DNA from: Pseudomonadota bacterium
GTDB lineage: Bacteria > Pseudomonadota > Gammaproteobacteria > Xanthomonadales > Xanthomonadaceae
Reading direction: 5' to 3'
DNA length: 8,256 nt
Assembly: GCA_023423605.1 (NCBI GenBank)
Contig: JAFAFF010000159.1
Span: 1 to 8,256, forward strand
The notes below the pieces were generated by a model. The model had not been told where the DNA came from. It did not search any database and saw nothing but the letters and a program-made list of their open reading frames with translations. Position numbers and translations under genes: made by a program. This document shows, piece after piece, positions 1 to 5,790 of the stretch; the first letter of the stretch is position 1, and each line of letters starts with the position of its first letter.

Positions 1-476
1 GCTCGGCACAGTTCCTGGACAACGCCGCGCAGATACGCCTGCTGCGCCTGCTGCGCTGGCGCGATGCGCAGGCACGCGCCAACGACCGCCCGCGCAGCTG
101 GATACTGGACAACGAACTGGCGGCTACCCTGGCGCGTACCCCACCGGCGGATGAAGCCGCCCTGGGGGCGCTGTTCGAGCAGTTTCCGAAGGCGCCCCGC
201 AAGCTGGCCGGCGCGGTGTGGAAGGCGTTGACCACGCCGTTGGCCGATGAAGGCGACGCGCCGCCGGTGCTGCCGGCCACCGATACCAACAAGCAGGCAT
301 TGAAGAAGCTGCAGGACGCAGTGGCGCAGTGCAGCCGCGAACTGGGGCTGGCCGATGGCGTACTGGCCTCGCGCAAGCATCTGGAAAGCTACCTGGAAAG
401 CCGGCGCTGGCCGGCGCCGTTGGCCGGCTGGCGGCAGCCGCTGCTGGAACCGCGCCTGCAGCCATTGTTGCCTTGA
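1..476 (+). CDS. rnd: Ribonuclease D, C-terminal part (gene runs in from the left edge)
   Basis: RNase D is a 3'-to-5' exoribonuclease that helps trim the 3' ends of tRNA precursors and other small RNAs in the cytoplasm. The frame is open from base 3 to a TGA at 474-476, giving 157 visible residues. These match the C-terminal HRDC portion of the family: near the start is a block with LLRLLRWRDAQARAND followed by PRSWILDNELAATLAR, the usual first HRDC helix pair. The end carries GWRQPLLEPRLQPLLP, the typical C-terminus of proteobacterial RNase D. The N-terminal DEDD exonuclease domain lies outside the window, so catalytic residues cannot be checked. It converges on the chemotaxis gene, with a SMAG-like palindrome between the two stops. 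Identification rests on recognition of the HRDC motifs. A RecQ-type HRDC protein is the only realistic alternative and fits the C-terminus less well. Confidence 0.88.
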   Translation, partial: SAQFLDNAAQIRLLRLLRWRDAQARANDRPRSWILDNELAATLARTPPADEAALGALFEQFPKAPRKLAGAVWKALTTPLADEGDAPPVLPATDTNKQALKKLQDAVAQCSRELGLADGVLASRKHLESYLESRRWPAPLAGWRQPLLEPRLQPLLP

Positions 477-521
477 GCGGGTTCCCGGCTGCCGGCGGAA
501 TCCGCACATCTCGTTGAAAGT

Positions 522-546
522 GGGGTGCCGGCCGGTGGCCGGCAAC
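522..546. repeat. SMAG-like REP palindrome between convergent genes
   Basis: The perfect 8-bp arms TGCCGGCC (526-533) and GGCCGGCA (537-544) surround a GGT loop and are followed by AC. This fits the SMAG repeat layout known from S. maltophilia (GTAG head, then this palindrome), but here the head has decayed to GGGG at 522-525. It lies 45 bp after the rnd stop and 6 bp after the chemotaxis gene stop, so its transcript would form a hairpin at both 3' ends. No T-tract follows on either strand, so a role in mRNA 3'-end stability or partial termination is inference. Confidence 0.75.
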
Positions 547-552
547 GGCCAG

Positions 553-3090
553 CTACGCCACCGCCATCCCCGTCGCCTTCGCCAGGACGAAACGCGCCGT
601 GGCCTGGCGCAGCGATTGCGCCTGTTCGGCCATGGCGTGGGCCGAGGCGGTGTTTTCTTCCACCAAAGCCGCGTTCTGCTGGGTCACCCCATCCATCTGC
701 ACGATGCCCTGGTTCACCTGCTCGATTCCCGCTGCCTGCTCGCGCGAGGACAAGGCAATCGCACTGATCGCCATACCCAGCTCTGTCACCGCAGCCACCA
801 CGTCGTGCAGGGTCTGTCCCGCCTGTCCGGCCTGCACGCTTCCCTCGCCCACCTGCACCACGGAAGCGTCGATCAAGGTCCTGATCTCGCGTGCTGCATC
901 CGCCGAACGCTGCGCCAGCGAACGGACCTCGCTGGCCACTACCGCAAAGCCACGGCCCTGTTCCCCGGCACGCGCCGCTTCCACGGCTGCATTGAGCGCC
1001 AGGATGTTGGTCTGGAATGCGATGCCATCGATGACCTCCGTGATGGCAGCCACCCGCTTCGAGGACGCCACGATGCCGGCCATGGTGCGCTCCACCTGGT
1101 CCACCGCCTCGCCGCCCTGCGTGGCCACCGTGGACGCATGCAGCGCAAGGCGCTCGGCCCGCTGCGCATGCCCGGCACTGCGTTGGACCGCAGCGGTCAT
1201 CTCCTCCATCGACGCGGCGGATTCCTCCAGGTTGGCAGCCTGCTGTTCCGTACGCCGCGAAAGGTCCTCGCTCGCCGTGGCGATTTCCGCCGCAGCCGCC
1301 GCAACAGCGCCCGACGCGTACTGGATATCCGCGATGATGGCCACCAGGCTGTCGACGGTGGCGTTGGCATCGTCGCGCATCCCGGCGAACACGCCCTGGA
1401 AATCACCTTCGATGCGACTGCGCAGGTCCCCCCGCGCCAGGTTGCGCAACAGGTCCGACAGTGCCGCCAGATTATGATCGGCGGTGGTCATCAGGCGGTT
1501 CAGCCCCTCGATCATCACCCTGAAGTCATTGTCGAAGGCCATGGTATCGCCACGCGCACTGAAATCGCCTGTTGCCGCTGCCGCCACAAGCCGCTTTATC
1601 TCCTCGTTGATCGCACGCAGGCGCGCGCGCACGCCGTTCACTGCGTCGCTCACCACTGCCTTTTCACCGGGCAATGGATCCATCGCACATGAAAGATCGC
1701 CAGTGGCATAGGCCTGCACGTGCGCGACCATGCCCATCTTGGTCTGGATGTGCGCGTTCACCAGGGCATTGGTTCCCTCGGCGATGCTGCGGAACGCTCC
1801 GTCGAACGTGGACGTCTCGATGCGATGGCTGATGGTGCCTTCGACATGACGTGCTGCCATGTCATCCTGCGCGGCCGCGAACGCACGCAGTGTCGACTGC
1901 ATCTGCCGCATCGACGCCATCAGCTGACCGACTTCGTCGAGCCGTCGTTGGGGAATGCTGCGGTCCAGCCGTCCCGCAGCAACATCCAGTGCTACCTGGC
2001 CCGCTTCACGCAAGGGTATCGCCAGCCAGCGGCGCATCGCCAGCGTTGTCGTCGCCACGATCACCAGCAGCGCCAGCGCGCACCCCGGTGCAACTTCCAT
2101 CAGCAGACCCCGCAGCATGTCCTGCACCACCGAAACCGGCTCGGCGCCCAGCACCAGCCAGTGCCAGCCGGCATGCGGCTGCGCGGCGATGAAGTATTCG
2201 CGCGCGCCTCCCGCACCGTCCGCAGGGCGCAGCTTCAGCCGGGCCGACTGCATGCGGCCCTCCAGCAACGCCTGCAACGCATCCGCGTCTTCAGCGGCAA
2301 TGCGTTCACCCAGCAGTGTGCCTTCGCCGGAGGCCGATGCGATCACCTTGCCGAAGGTCGCGCCAGGGCGGGTATCGATTGCCATGAAATAGCCCTCCCG
2401 TCCCAGCGTGGACTCGCGCAGGCTCGTCTTCAGCGTGGCCAGGCCCTCGGCCTGGTCCTGGCCGACGAACGCGATGCCTACGGTTACCCCTTCCGCGCTC
2501 TTCAAGGGCGTGTAGGCGGTCATGTAGTCCTTGCCGAACAGGCGCGCTGGCCCGGTATAGCTTTCGCCGGCCATGACGCGCGCATAGGCAGGATGCTGGT
2601 GATCCAGGCGGGTGCCCAGGACCCGCTCGCCGCCCTCGTTGCGTAATGAAGTGGCTACGCGGACGAATTCATCACCATCGCGGACGAACACCGTCGCCAC
2701 GCCACCGGTAGCCGTCGCGAAGCGATCCACCGAGGTATCGTCAAGCACGAAAGGCTGCCCGCCCAGCAGCAGCTGCGGCACGCTGCAGCCGGCGACCTTC
2801 AATCGGCGCACCGGGTCCAGCGCGGCTTCGCCGGCGGGCATCACGGCCTGGAAAAGCCGCGCCATGTCCTGGGTGCTTTCTGCCAGGCCCCGGTCATAGA
2901 GAAGCACCGAATCGTGCATGAGAGACGTGGCAATGGCCAGGTTCGCTTCGACGCGCGCCTGGTAGCTGCTGGCGGCCTGCCGATAGATGACAAGTGCCAG
3001 CATCACGAACGCGCAAACAGCAACGACTGCGAGCAGACAGGCCAGGCGGGCGGAAATGGAAAGAGAACGGGTGGGGGAGAGGCGGGTCAT
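553..3090 (-). CDS. Methyl-accepting chemotaxis protein, Cache sensor and poly-HAMP (845 aa)
   Basis: This is a transmembrane chemoreceptor that would signal through CheA/CheW to the flagellar motor. Residues 15-37 form TM1. Residues 40-320 are a periplasmic sensor resembling the Cache3/Cache2 fusion type. TM2 is around 333-352, followed by a first HAMP with its Gly at 373. HAMP-like units recur with Gly at 418, 464, 508 and 554, a period of 44-46 residues. The cytoplasmic signalling hairpin covers about 600-835, with the invariant tip block at 683-723 ([20 protein letters not shown] within it). Glu pairs at 622-623 and 629-630 in Ala/Ser context, one heptad apart, look like methylation sites. 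The C-terminus ends GMAVA and has no NWETF-type CheR/CheB docking peptide. The start is the ATG at 3090, directly before a basic stretch and TM1. A weak ribosome site precedes it, and a sigma28-like promoter lies about 40 bp upstream. The ligand cannot be inferred. Confidence 0.95.
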   Translation of the reverse strand: MTRLSPTRSLSISARLACLLAVVAVCAFVMLALVIYRQAASSYQARVEANLAIATSLMHDSVLLYDRGLAESTQDMARLFQAVMPAGEAALDPVRRLKVAGCSVPQLLLGGQPFVLDDTSVDRFATATGGVATVFVRDGDEFVRVATSLRNEGGERVLGTRLDHQHPAYARVMAGESYTGPARLFGKDYMTAYTPLKSAEGVTVGIAFVGQDQAEGLATLKTSLRESTLGREGYFMAIDTRPGATFGKVIASASGEGTLLGERIAAEDADALQALLEGRMQSARLKLRPADGAGGAREYFIAAQPHAGWHWLVLGAEPVSVVQDMLRGLLMEVAPGCALALLVIVATTTLAMRRWLAIPLREAGQVALDVAAGRLDRSIPQRRLDEVGQLMASMRQMQSTLRAFAAAQDDMAARHVEGTISHRIETSTFDGAFRSIAEGTNALVNAHIQTKMGMVAHVQAYATGDLSCAMDPLPGEKAVVSDAVNGVRARLRAINEEIKRLVAAAATGDFSARGDTMAFDNDFRVMIEGLNRLMTTADHNLAALSDLLRNLARGDLRSRIEGDFQGVFAGMRDDANATVDSLVAIIADIQYASGAVAAAAAEIATASEDLSRRTEQQAANLEESAASMEEMTAAVQRSAGHAQRAERLALHASTVATQGGEAVDQVERTMAGIVASSKRVAAITEVIDGIAFQTNILALNAAVEAARAGEQGRGFAVVASEVRSLAQRSADAAREIRTLIDASVVQVGEGSVQAGQAGQTLHDVVAAVTELGMAISAIALSSREQAAGIEQVNQGIVQMDGVTQQNAALVEENTASAHAMAEQAQSLRQATARFVLAKATGMAVA

Positions 3091-3131
3091 CGAAAGCAGC
3101 CTGGAACGTGAAGTGAGATGTGCGTCACTCT

Positions 3132-3159
3132 TTAACGACGCTATTCCTGTCGTTCTTTA
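3132..3159 (-). promoter_or_regulatory. Candidate sigma28 (FliA) promoter for the chemoreceptor
   Basis: Reading the - strand, TAAAG begins at 3159 and GTCGTTAA occupies 3139-3132. The FliA consensus is TAAA-N15-GCCGATAA. Here the spacing from TAAA is 16 and the -10 matches 6 of 8. The -10 ends about 40 bp before the ATG, a sensible 5' leader. Flagellar sigma control is usual for chemoreceptor genes, which supports the call. The site also holds a 6-bp dyad (AACGAC at 3134-3139 and GTCGTT at 3149-3154) and a near direct repeat, TAAAGAACGAC then TAAAGAGTGAC 25 bp on. Assignment is by consensus matching only. Confidence 0.42.
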
Positions 3160-3220
3160 GACAGTGCAAAAACTCCCGTTCAGGTCCATCCGGCACGACC
3201 CGGACGAGGTCACATGCCCA

Positions 3221-3257
3221 CGAAACGCTTGGCAACCGTGGATGCCTTCGTTAGACT
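3221..3257 (+). promoter_or_regulatory. Promoter of tRNA-Ala
   Basis: The -35 TTGGCA (3229-3234, 5 of 6 to TTGACA) and -10 TAGACT (3252-3257, 4 of 6) are separated by exactly 17 bp and lie 13 bp before the mature tRNA, so transcription would begin only a few bases upstream of the tRNA 5' end. It starts with CGAAACGCTTG (3221-3231), an 11-bp box found identically at the tRNA-Phe promoter in this window. Confidence 0.7.
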
Positions 3258-3270
3258 TCACGCCTGCCAT

Positions 3271-3346
<76 letters not shown>

Positions 3347-3368
3347 CGGACAAGCCCGAAAGGGCACG

Positions 3369-3412
3369 AAAAAGGCCGGAATACCTGCATCTGCAAGGGT
3401 TCCGGCCTTTTT
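3369..3412 (+). terminator. Rho-independent terminator of tRNA-Ala
   Basis: Thirteen perfectly complementary bases, AAAAAGGCCGGAA (3369-3381) and TTCCGGCCTTTTT (3400-3412), close a loop that can pair further through CCTGCA/TGCAAGG with one bulge. The T-run ends the element. Because the stem starts with five A, it could terminate in both directions. A small GCCC-GAAA-GGGC tetraloop hairpin (3354-3365) lies between tRNA and terminator in the trailer. Confidence 0.9.
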
Positions 3413-4048
3413 CATCTGGGGCAACGGTCGAAGACATGTGTGCCAAGTCAGCGGATTCCGGTATCTGCTTCCGCCTCGGGAAGCGATGGGCATGACCCCA
3501 GCCTTTGAGACCGAAGAAGGATCTACCTGTCAACAAGCCGGCTACGGATGATTCAGAGTCGGATCCCCGGGCCCAACACTCCATCGCTCCTGCACGTCCG
3601 CGCGAAAATGTCGCCGTTCGGGAGAGGAAGGTCTGACGCACACGACCATCATCGACTCGCCGGACTCATCTCTTCCTTGCGCTGCATCCCGCGATCGGCG
3701 GCGACAGGCCCTGTCGCACGCACCCGCAGCCTCGTTCTGGTCCGAACTGCACCAGTCCGCAAATTTCCTCATGTACGCAGGCACCTCCGGCTGTGCAGGA
3801 TGTTTGGGCCAGGTGCCGAAGAGCATCGGCCGGGATTGGCATCCTGAGTAGATTGTTTCCAGCGAACTCTGTTCTGCCCACTTGGGCACGGCGGAGAATG
3901 CATTGTCCTGCCGGTTCCATGGCGGGCGCTGCGCGGGGGTCACCTCGATCCGCCGGCTTTTTTGGAAACAATCTCCCGGTATGCCAACCCGCATCGCCCG
4001 CCACCTCGCGCCCTGGCGCAGGTGGCCTCATGCCATGCGAGGTTACCG
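3413..4048. other. Long intergenic stretch without a convincing gene
   Basis: About 640 bp with no reading frame that I trust. Frames on both strands (150 aa at 3994-3542 -, 121 aa at 4031-3666 -, 140 aa at 3793-4215 +, 99 aa at 3548-3847 +) show third-base GC well below the neighbouring genes, overlap one another, and lack recognisable motifs. One + frame without an ATG, 3552-3851, reads in a more protein-like way and may be a decayed gene remnant. The stretch also contains the inverted-repeat element at 3833-3990 described separately. The last bases carry the ribosome site of the next gene. Confidence 0.6.
3833..3990. repeat. 158-bp element with 28-29-bp imperfect terminal inverted repeats (MITE-like)
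   Basis: The left arm (3833-3861) begins GGATTGGCAT and ends AGATTGTTTCCA. The right arm, read on the opposite strand (3990 to 3963), begins GGGTTGGCAT and ends AGATTGTTTCCA. The inner 12 bases are identical, the outer 10 match at 9, and the 6-7-base middle is weakly matched. The two arms enclose 101 bp that are not themselves complementary and that hold a small hairpin, TGCCCA-CT-TGGGCA (3875-3888). Immediately outside are near-identical direct repeats, GCATCGGCCG (3823-3832) and GCATCGCCCG (3991-4000), which look like an aged target duplication. No transposase frame lies within. A non-autonomous insertion sequence remnant is the best reading, and paired binding sites are the alternative. 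Confidence 0.5.
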
Positions 4049-4450
4049 ATGCAGCACGACACCCTGAGTGGAAAACGCCTGTCCGCCTTCATCGGCGAAC
4101 AGGTCTGCGACCTTCCCGCGTCCTTTCTGCAGAAGCTGGAAATCCTGTTGCAGGAACAACGCCGGGAAGAGGCCCGGCAAGCGCCGGCCCGCCTTCGCCT
4201 TGTGGAGCGCGATGAACAGAAGCCGACGCCGCCCGTCGCGGATTTCCTGCACTGCAGGCAGAGGTTGATCCCGTTCCGTCACACCCTGCAGAGCCTGAGC
4301 GCCATCCTGGAAATCCTGCAGGCGGCACACATGGACGAGCCCGACGAGAATGGCGAGAAGCTGCTGGCTCCACATCTGGTGGAGGGGCTGCTTGTCGCCG
4401 GACGTGGGCTTGCCGACACCACGCTGAAAACGCTGGACGAAGCGCAGTGA
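4049..4450 (+). CDS. Hypothetical protein, 133 aa, all-helical
   Basis: I do not recognise a named family. The start is the ATG at 4049, because GAGG at 4039-4042 sits 6 bases before it; an upstream in-frame ATG at 3962 lies in the inverted-repeat element and has no ribosome site. Codon use from 4049 is strongly GC-ending, like the real genes here. The protein has no signal peptide or membrane segment. Residues 12-55 form a charged, probably coiled-coil helix rich in Gln, Glu and Arg; a Pro-rich hinge follows near 60-65; residues 66-130 look like two more helices ending LLVAGRGLADTTLKTLDEAQ. The second half vaguely resembles the small DUF3077-type proteins of pseudomonads, but this is weak. 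It is a single gene that ends just before a SMAG repeat cluster and converges on the small gene at 4560-4730. Function is unknown. Confidence 0.75.
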   Translation: MQHDTLSGKRLSAFIGEQVCDLPASFLQKLEILLQEQRREEARQAPARLRLVERDEQKPTPPVADFLHCRQRLIPFRHTLQSLSAILEILQAAHMDEPDENGEKLLAPHLVEGLLVAGRGLADTTLKTLDEAQ

Positions 4451-4457
4451 TGGAATC

Positions 4458-4533
4458 TGCCGGCCAGAGGCCAGCACTGCACGGGCAGAGGCCCGCAATA
4501 CGCGGATACCTGCCGGCCAGAGGCCGGCACTAC
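4458..4533. repeat. Three tandem SMAG-type REP palindromes
   Basis: Unit 3 (4511-4533) is a textbook case: on the - strand it reads GTAG, then TGCCGGCC, TCT and GGCCGGCA. Unit 1 (4458-4479) differs at a few bases, with a GCAG head and one arm changed to TGCTGGCC. Unit 2 (4478-4501) is more diverged, with stem CGGGC-AGAG-GCCCG and ending AATAC. All three share the AGAG-type loop region and the same orientation, heads pointing toward the right edge. They lie between the stops of two convergent genes. SMAG repeats are known as multi-copy, often paired, elements of S. maltophilia that are related to REPs and mobilised by RAYT-type transposases; no such transposase is visible here. Confidence 0.85.
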
Positions 4534-4542
4534 GTAACCATC

Positions 4543-4574
4543 AATGACCCGGCGTATCGTTATGCTGGGTCATT
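4543..4574 (-). terminator. Hairpin over the 3' end of the 56-aa gene, possible terminator
   Basis: AATGACCC (4543-4550) and GGGTCATT (4567-4574) are perfectly complementary 8-base arms with a 16-base loop. On the - strand the first arm covers the last sense codons for Asn, Asp and part of Pro, and the stop codon sits in the loop. There is no T-tract after it, so termination is uncertain. It may instead protect the 3' end together with the adjacent SMAG cluster. Confidence 0.4.
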
Positions 4575-4730
4575 GCCGCCATCCTTGCGCACCGGTTTCT
4601 TCGAATGCGCATCGCGCAGTTTCTGGTCCTGCTGGCCCTGCCGCTGCCTGGCGACATCATCCTGCTTGTTGTCCTGGCGCGTTTCCTGCACCCCGGCCTG
4701 ATCGTCGGCGTTCTTCCTGTTCCCGGTCAT
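4560..4730 (-). CDS. Small, very hydrophilic hypothetical protein, 56 aa
   Basis: The - strand frame from ATG (4730-4728) to TAA (4562-4560) encodes 56 residues with 9 Gln, 9 Asp, 6 Arg and 6 Lys, one Leu, no aromatic residue and no Cys. It begins MTGNRKNADDQAG and ends RKDGGNDPA. About 79 percent of its codons end in G or C, in line with the true genes here. Such a composition predicts a disordered soluble protein, similar in character to bacterial hydrophilins, but I recognise no family. The ribosome site is weak (AGG about 8 bases before ATG). The opposite strand holds a 65-codon hydrophobic frame (4605-4802) without a ribosome site. I prefer the - strand because its stop, hairpin and SMAG cluster are laid out as a normal gene end. 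It is divergent from the lipoprotein gene at 4907. Confidence 0.55.
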   Translation of the reverse strand: MTGNRKNADDQAGVQETRQDNKQDDVARQRQGQQDQKLRDAHSKKPVRKDGGNDPA

Positions 4731-4906
4731 GATTGCTGCCTGCTGTCCGATTGCGGCGGCCCCGTGCCGCCCTCTCTTCCTACGCTAGCGCCGTCGCGGT
4801 GATGCGCGGATCACGAAACGACGGCGGCCTTCGGGCGGGGTCCAGGCTGACGCCAGGCGGCGATATCGACCACGATGCGCGAACCGCTATTGAACAAGGA
4901 TGTCCC

Positions 4907-5356
4907 ATGCGTGTGGCCCTGATGCTGATTGTGTTGCTGTGCGCCGGTTGTGCACACCGCCTCGCCTCCCCGGCCTTGCCGGCCCTGCCCGGCTGGATCA
5001 CACCGGCGGAAGCCGTCCGCGCAGCGAACGATGATCCCGGCCGGGGCATCAGCGGTACCTTCATGCTGACCGTGCAGGCAATCGGTGGAGATGAGGGCAG
5101 CATCTTCCTCAACAGCGAACGCGATTACCGCCATCAGACCAACCTGACACTGGTAGCTGACAACGCGTTGCGCGCCAACCTGCAGAAGCAGCTCGGCATG
5201 CCGCTGGAGCAGTTGGTCAACCGTCGCCTGCTGGTCCAGGGCACCGCACGAAGAGCCACCATCGTCTTCAGCGCCAATGGGGTACCGTCCAGCAAGTATT
5301 ACTTCCAGACCCACCTGCCTATTCATGACGCCCGGCAGGTCCGCTTCGCGCCATGA
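4907..5356 (+). CDS. Uncharacterised lipoprotein, 149 aa
   Basis: The start at 4907 is chosen because AAGGA at 4896-4900 lies 6 bases upstream and because it places a signal peptide at the very N-terminus. The frame is open further upstream but would bury that signal. Residues 1-15 read MRVALMLIVLLCAGC: a short positive end, a hydrophobic core and a lipobox whose -3 residue is Cys12, which is unusual, with lipidation at Cys15. The mature part (about 135 residues) has beta-rich segments, a conserved-looking FLNSERDYRHQTNLTL stretch near residues 66-81, then an Arg-rich strand (NRRLLVQGTARRATIVF) and KYYFQTHLPI. The strand pattern and the DYR segment recall small OB-fold proteins, but this is inference. 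There is Gly next to the acylated Cys on the N-side and Ala at +2, so outer-membrane sorting is expected. The following ATG overlaps the stop but opens only a frame that runs into tRNA-Phe. Confidence 0.78.
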   Translation: MRVALMLIVLLCAGCAHRLASPALPALPGWITPAEAVRAANDDPGRGISGTFMLTVQAIGGDEGSIFLNSERDYRHQTNLTLVADNALRANLQKQLGMPLEQLVNRRLLVQGTARRATIVFSANGVPSSKYYFQTHLPIHDARQVRFAP

Positions 5357-5566
5357 CCGTGCCTTTCCGTCTTCGCATCGATGCCACCGGTGCGCCGTTC
5401 GAGCGCGAGGCAAGACGCGTCCGGCACGCGGATGAGTGCGTGCGGAAACAGGGTTCCGACCACGACACGGTCCCTCACCCGCCGGTTCGCAACATCCTCG
5501 CGACCGTAGATCAAGCACTTGCGCAGGCGCGCCGGGCGCGGAGACACAAATGTGAAGTTTTTTCTT
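5357..5566. other. Intergenic region before the tRNA-Phe promoter
   Basis: About 210 bp with no credible gene on either strand; the open frames run through the tRNA or its promoter. The end of the stretch (5549-5566) is A/T-rich, with a GAAGTTTTTTCTTC tract directly upstream of the -35, a position and composition compatible with an UP element for RNA polymerase alpha subunits. Confidence 0.45.
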
Positions 5567-5603
5567 CGAAACGCTTGCCGAACCGGGATGACCTCCGTAA
5601 TAT
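5567..5603 (+). promoter_or_regulatory. Promoter of tRNA-Phe
   Basis: The -35 TTGCCG (5575-5580) and -10 TAATAT (5598-5603) are exactly 17 bp apart. The -10 is followed by GCGCGTCC, a GC-rich discriminator of the kind that makes stable-RNA promoters sensitive to ppGpp. The upstream box CGAAACGCTTG (5567-5577) is identical to that of the tRNA-Ala promoter, and the two 37-bp promoters align without gaps at 25 positions. Transcription should start near 5610, giving a leader of about 33 nt. Confidence 0.75.
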
Positions 5604-5613
5604 GCGCGTCCTC

Positions 5614-5631
5614 GGCAGCGACATCGCTGCC
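5614..5631 (+). other. Hairpin in the tRNA-Phe 5' leader
   Basis: GGCAGCG (5614-5620) and CGCTGCC (5625-5631) form a perfect 7-bp stem with an ACAT loop, only a few bases after the expected transcription start and 11 nt before the tRNA 5' end. It lacks a T-run, so it is not a terminator. It could stabilise the precursor or influence RNase P or RNase E cutting; this is inference. Confidence 0.5.
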
Positions 5632-5642
5632 ACGAAACAAGT

Positions 5643-5718
5643 GGCCGAGTAGCTCAGTTGGTAGAGCAGGGGATTGAAAATCCCCGTGTCGGCGGTTCGA
5701 TTCCGTCCTCGGCCACCA
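5643..5718 (+). tRNA. tRNA-Phe, anticodon GAA
   Basis: The acceptor GGCCGAG pairs fully with CTCGGCC. The D stem is GCTC/GAGC with loop AGTTGGTA. The anticodon stem GGGGA/TCCCC carries loop TTGAAAA, placing GAA at 34-36 for UUU and UUC codons. The T stem GGCGG/CCGTC contains one G.U pair with loop TTCGATT. CCA is encoded at 5716-5718 and the total length is 76 nt. It has its own promoter and terminator and is therefore a monocistronic unit. Confidence 0.97.
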
Positions 5719-5723
5719 TTTTC

Positions 5724-5755
5724 AAAGGGTCTGCAGAATTGCAGGCCTTTTTTTT
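5724..5755 (+). terminator. Rho-independent terminator of tRNA-Phe
   Basis: AAAGGGTCTGCA (5724-5735) pairs with TGCAGGCCTTT (5740-5750) with one bulged G and one G.U pair, closing a GAAT loop. The stem ends in a run of eight T. It begins 5 bases after the encoded CCA. Confidence 0.92.
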
Positions 5756-5790
5756 ACCCAGTTGCGCGGATTCTGCGCGGAGTGGCATTC

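Noticed and set aside
355..2646. Long + strand frames (355-1692, 599-1477, 1720-2646)
   Set aside because: They are antisense shadows of the chemoreceptor gene, caused by high GC. The - strand frame carries unmistakable chemoreceptor motifs throughout.
3542..4031. 150-aa and 121-aa - strand frames
   Set aside because: Third-base GC is about 65 percent, below real genes here, they overlap one another in different frames, and they run across the inverted-repeat element. A decayed gene cannot be fully excluded.
4605..4802. 65-codon hydrophobic + frame that resembles a small membrane protein
   Set aside because: It has no ribosome site, ends in low-complexity Pro/Ser sequence, and its hydrophobicity is what the complement of the hydrophilic - strand gene must look like.
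5353..5652. 99-codon frame whose ATG overlaps the lipoprotein stop (ATGA)
   Set aside because: The overlap suggests coupling, but the frame runs through the tRNA-Phe promoter and leader and into the tRNA itself.
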